DNA from: Baffinella frigidus
Lineage: Eukaryota; Cryptophyceae; Cryptomonadales; Baffinellaceae
Assembly (NCBI GenBank): GCA_026770585.1
Contig: MU646409.1
Location: 65,306-79,617, forward strand
Reading direction: 5' to 3'
DNA: 14,312 bases
Below, one piece after another: positions 14,243-14,312 of this stretch; position 1 is the stretch's first letter; each line of letters opens with the position of its first letter. Under the pieces are notes generated by a model. It was not told the origin of the DNA and searched no databases. It was given only the letters and a program-made list of their open reading frames with translations. Made by a program: the position numbers and the translations under genes.

Positions 14243-14293
14243 GTGCGAAAACCGTGCCTTCTCCCCTCTCAAAGTGTTGTGGTGCCAGGCTTG

Positions 14294-14312
14294 CCCCCCC
14301 CCCCCCCCCCCC
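14294..14312. other. 19-nt poly-C run at the contig end
   Basis: The window ends in C only, in the intron after ankyrin exon 8. Together with the opening poly-G run, both ends read as poly-C going outward. Confidence 0.9.

Noticed and set aside
1-14312. tRNA or rRNA genes
   Set aside because: I looked for T-loop words such as GGTTCGAATCC on both strands and saw no convincing cloverleaf and no rRNA-like sequence.

Overview
This is a eukaryotic, intron-dense nuclear fragment carrying parts of three protein genes. I rebuilt them by hand by joining exons whose translations match known families and whose reading phases add up. Plant-type heptamer (TTTAGGG-like) intron filler, GC-rich coding sequence and short exons (49-690 nt) point to a protist, probably an alga. 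A prasinophyte-type green alga is one candidate and a dinoflagellate-like lineage another (AG|G acceptors, degenerate donors). The species cannot be fixed from the sequence alone. The window is bounded by a 95-nt G run and a 19-nt C run, so both ends look like assembly breaks.

Layout. (1) 108-1735, + strand: the last five exons of an ITFG1/TIP-type FG-GAP single-pass membrane protein, truncated at its 5' end. (2) 1736-2444: convergent intergenic region with a fold-back insertion and the 3' UTR and poly(A) signal of the next gene. (3) 2445-9917, - strand: a complete 17-exon gene for TFIP11/STIP/NTR1, the G-patch factor of spliceosome disassembly (861 residues predicted). (4) 9918-10288: divergent promoter region with 3.5 imperfect tandem repeats and a perfect TGACGTCA palindrome. 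(5) 10289-14242 and beyond, + strand: eight exons of an ankyrin-repeat protein with a predicted myristoylation/palmitoylation N-terminus; it runs off the 3' edge.

The striking biology lies in the introns. Sixteen of 27 introns contain degenerate telomere-like heptamer tracts. In all 16, in genes on both strands, the C-rich strand is the sense strand, the one free of AG and GT dinucleotides. None lies in intergenic DNA. Several introns also hold echoes of the adjoining exon. Three TFIP11 introns carry a copy of the downstream exon's first 20-40 nt, with its AG|G acceptor, 138-139 bp upstream of the real one. TFIP11 exon 6 has two further tandem copies of its 3' part, interleaved with a small dispersed element that also occurs in the ankyrin gene. 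Donor sites lack the usual GTRAGT form, and acceptors are almost always AG|G, often AG|GT. The three genes show no sign of acting in one pathway.
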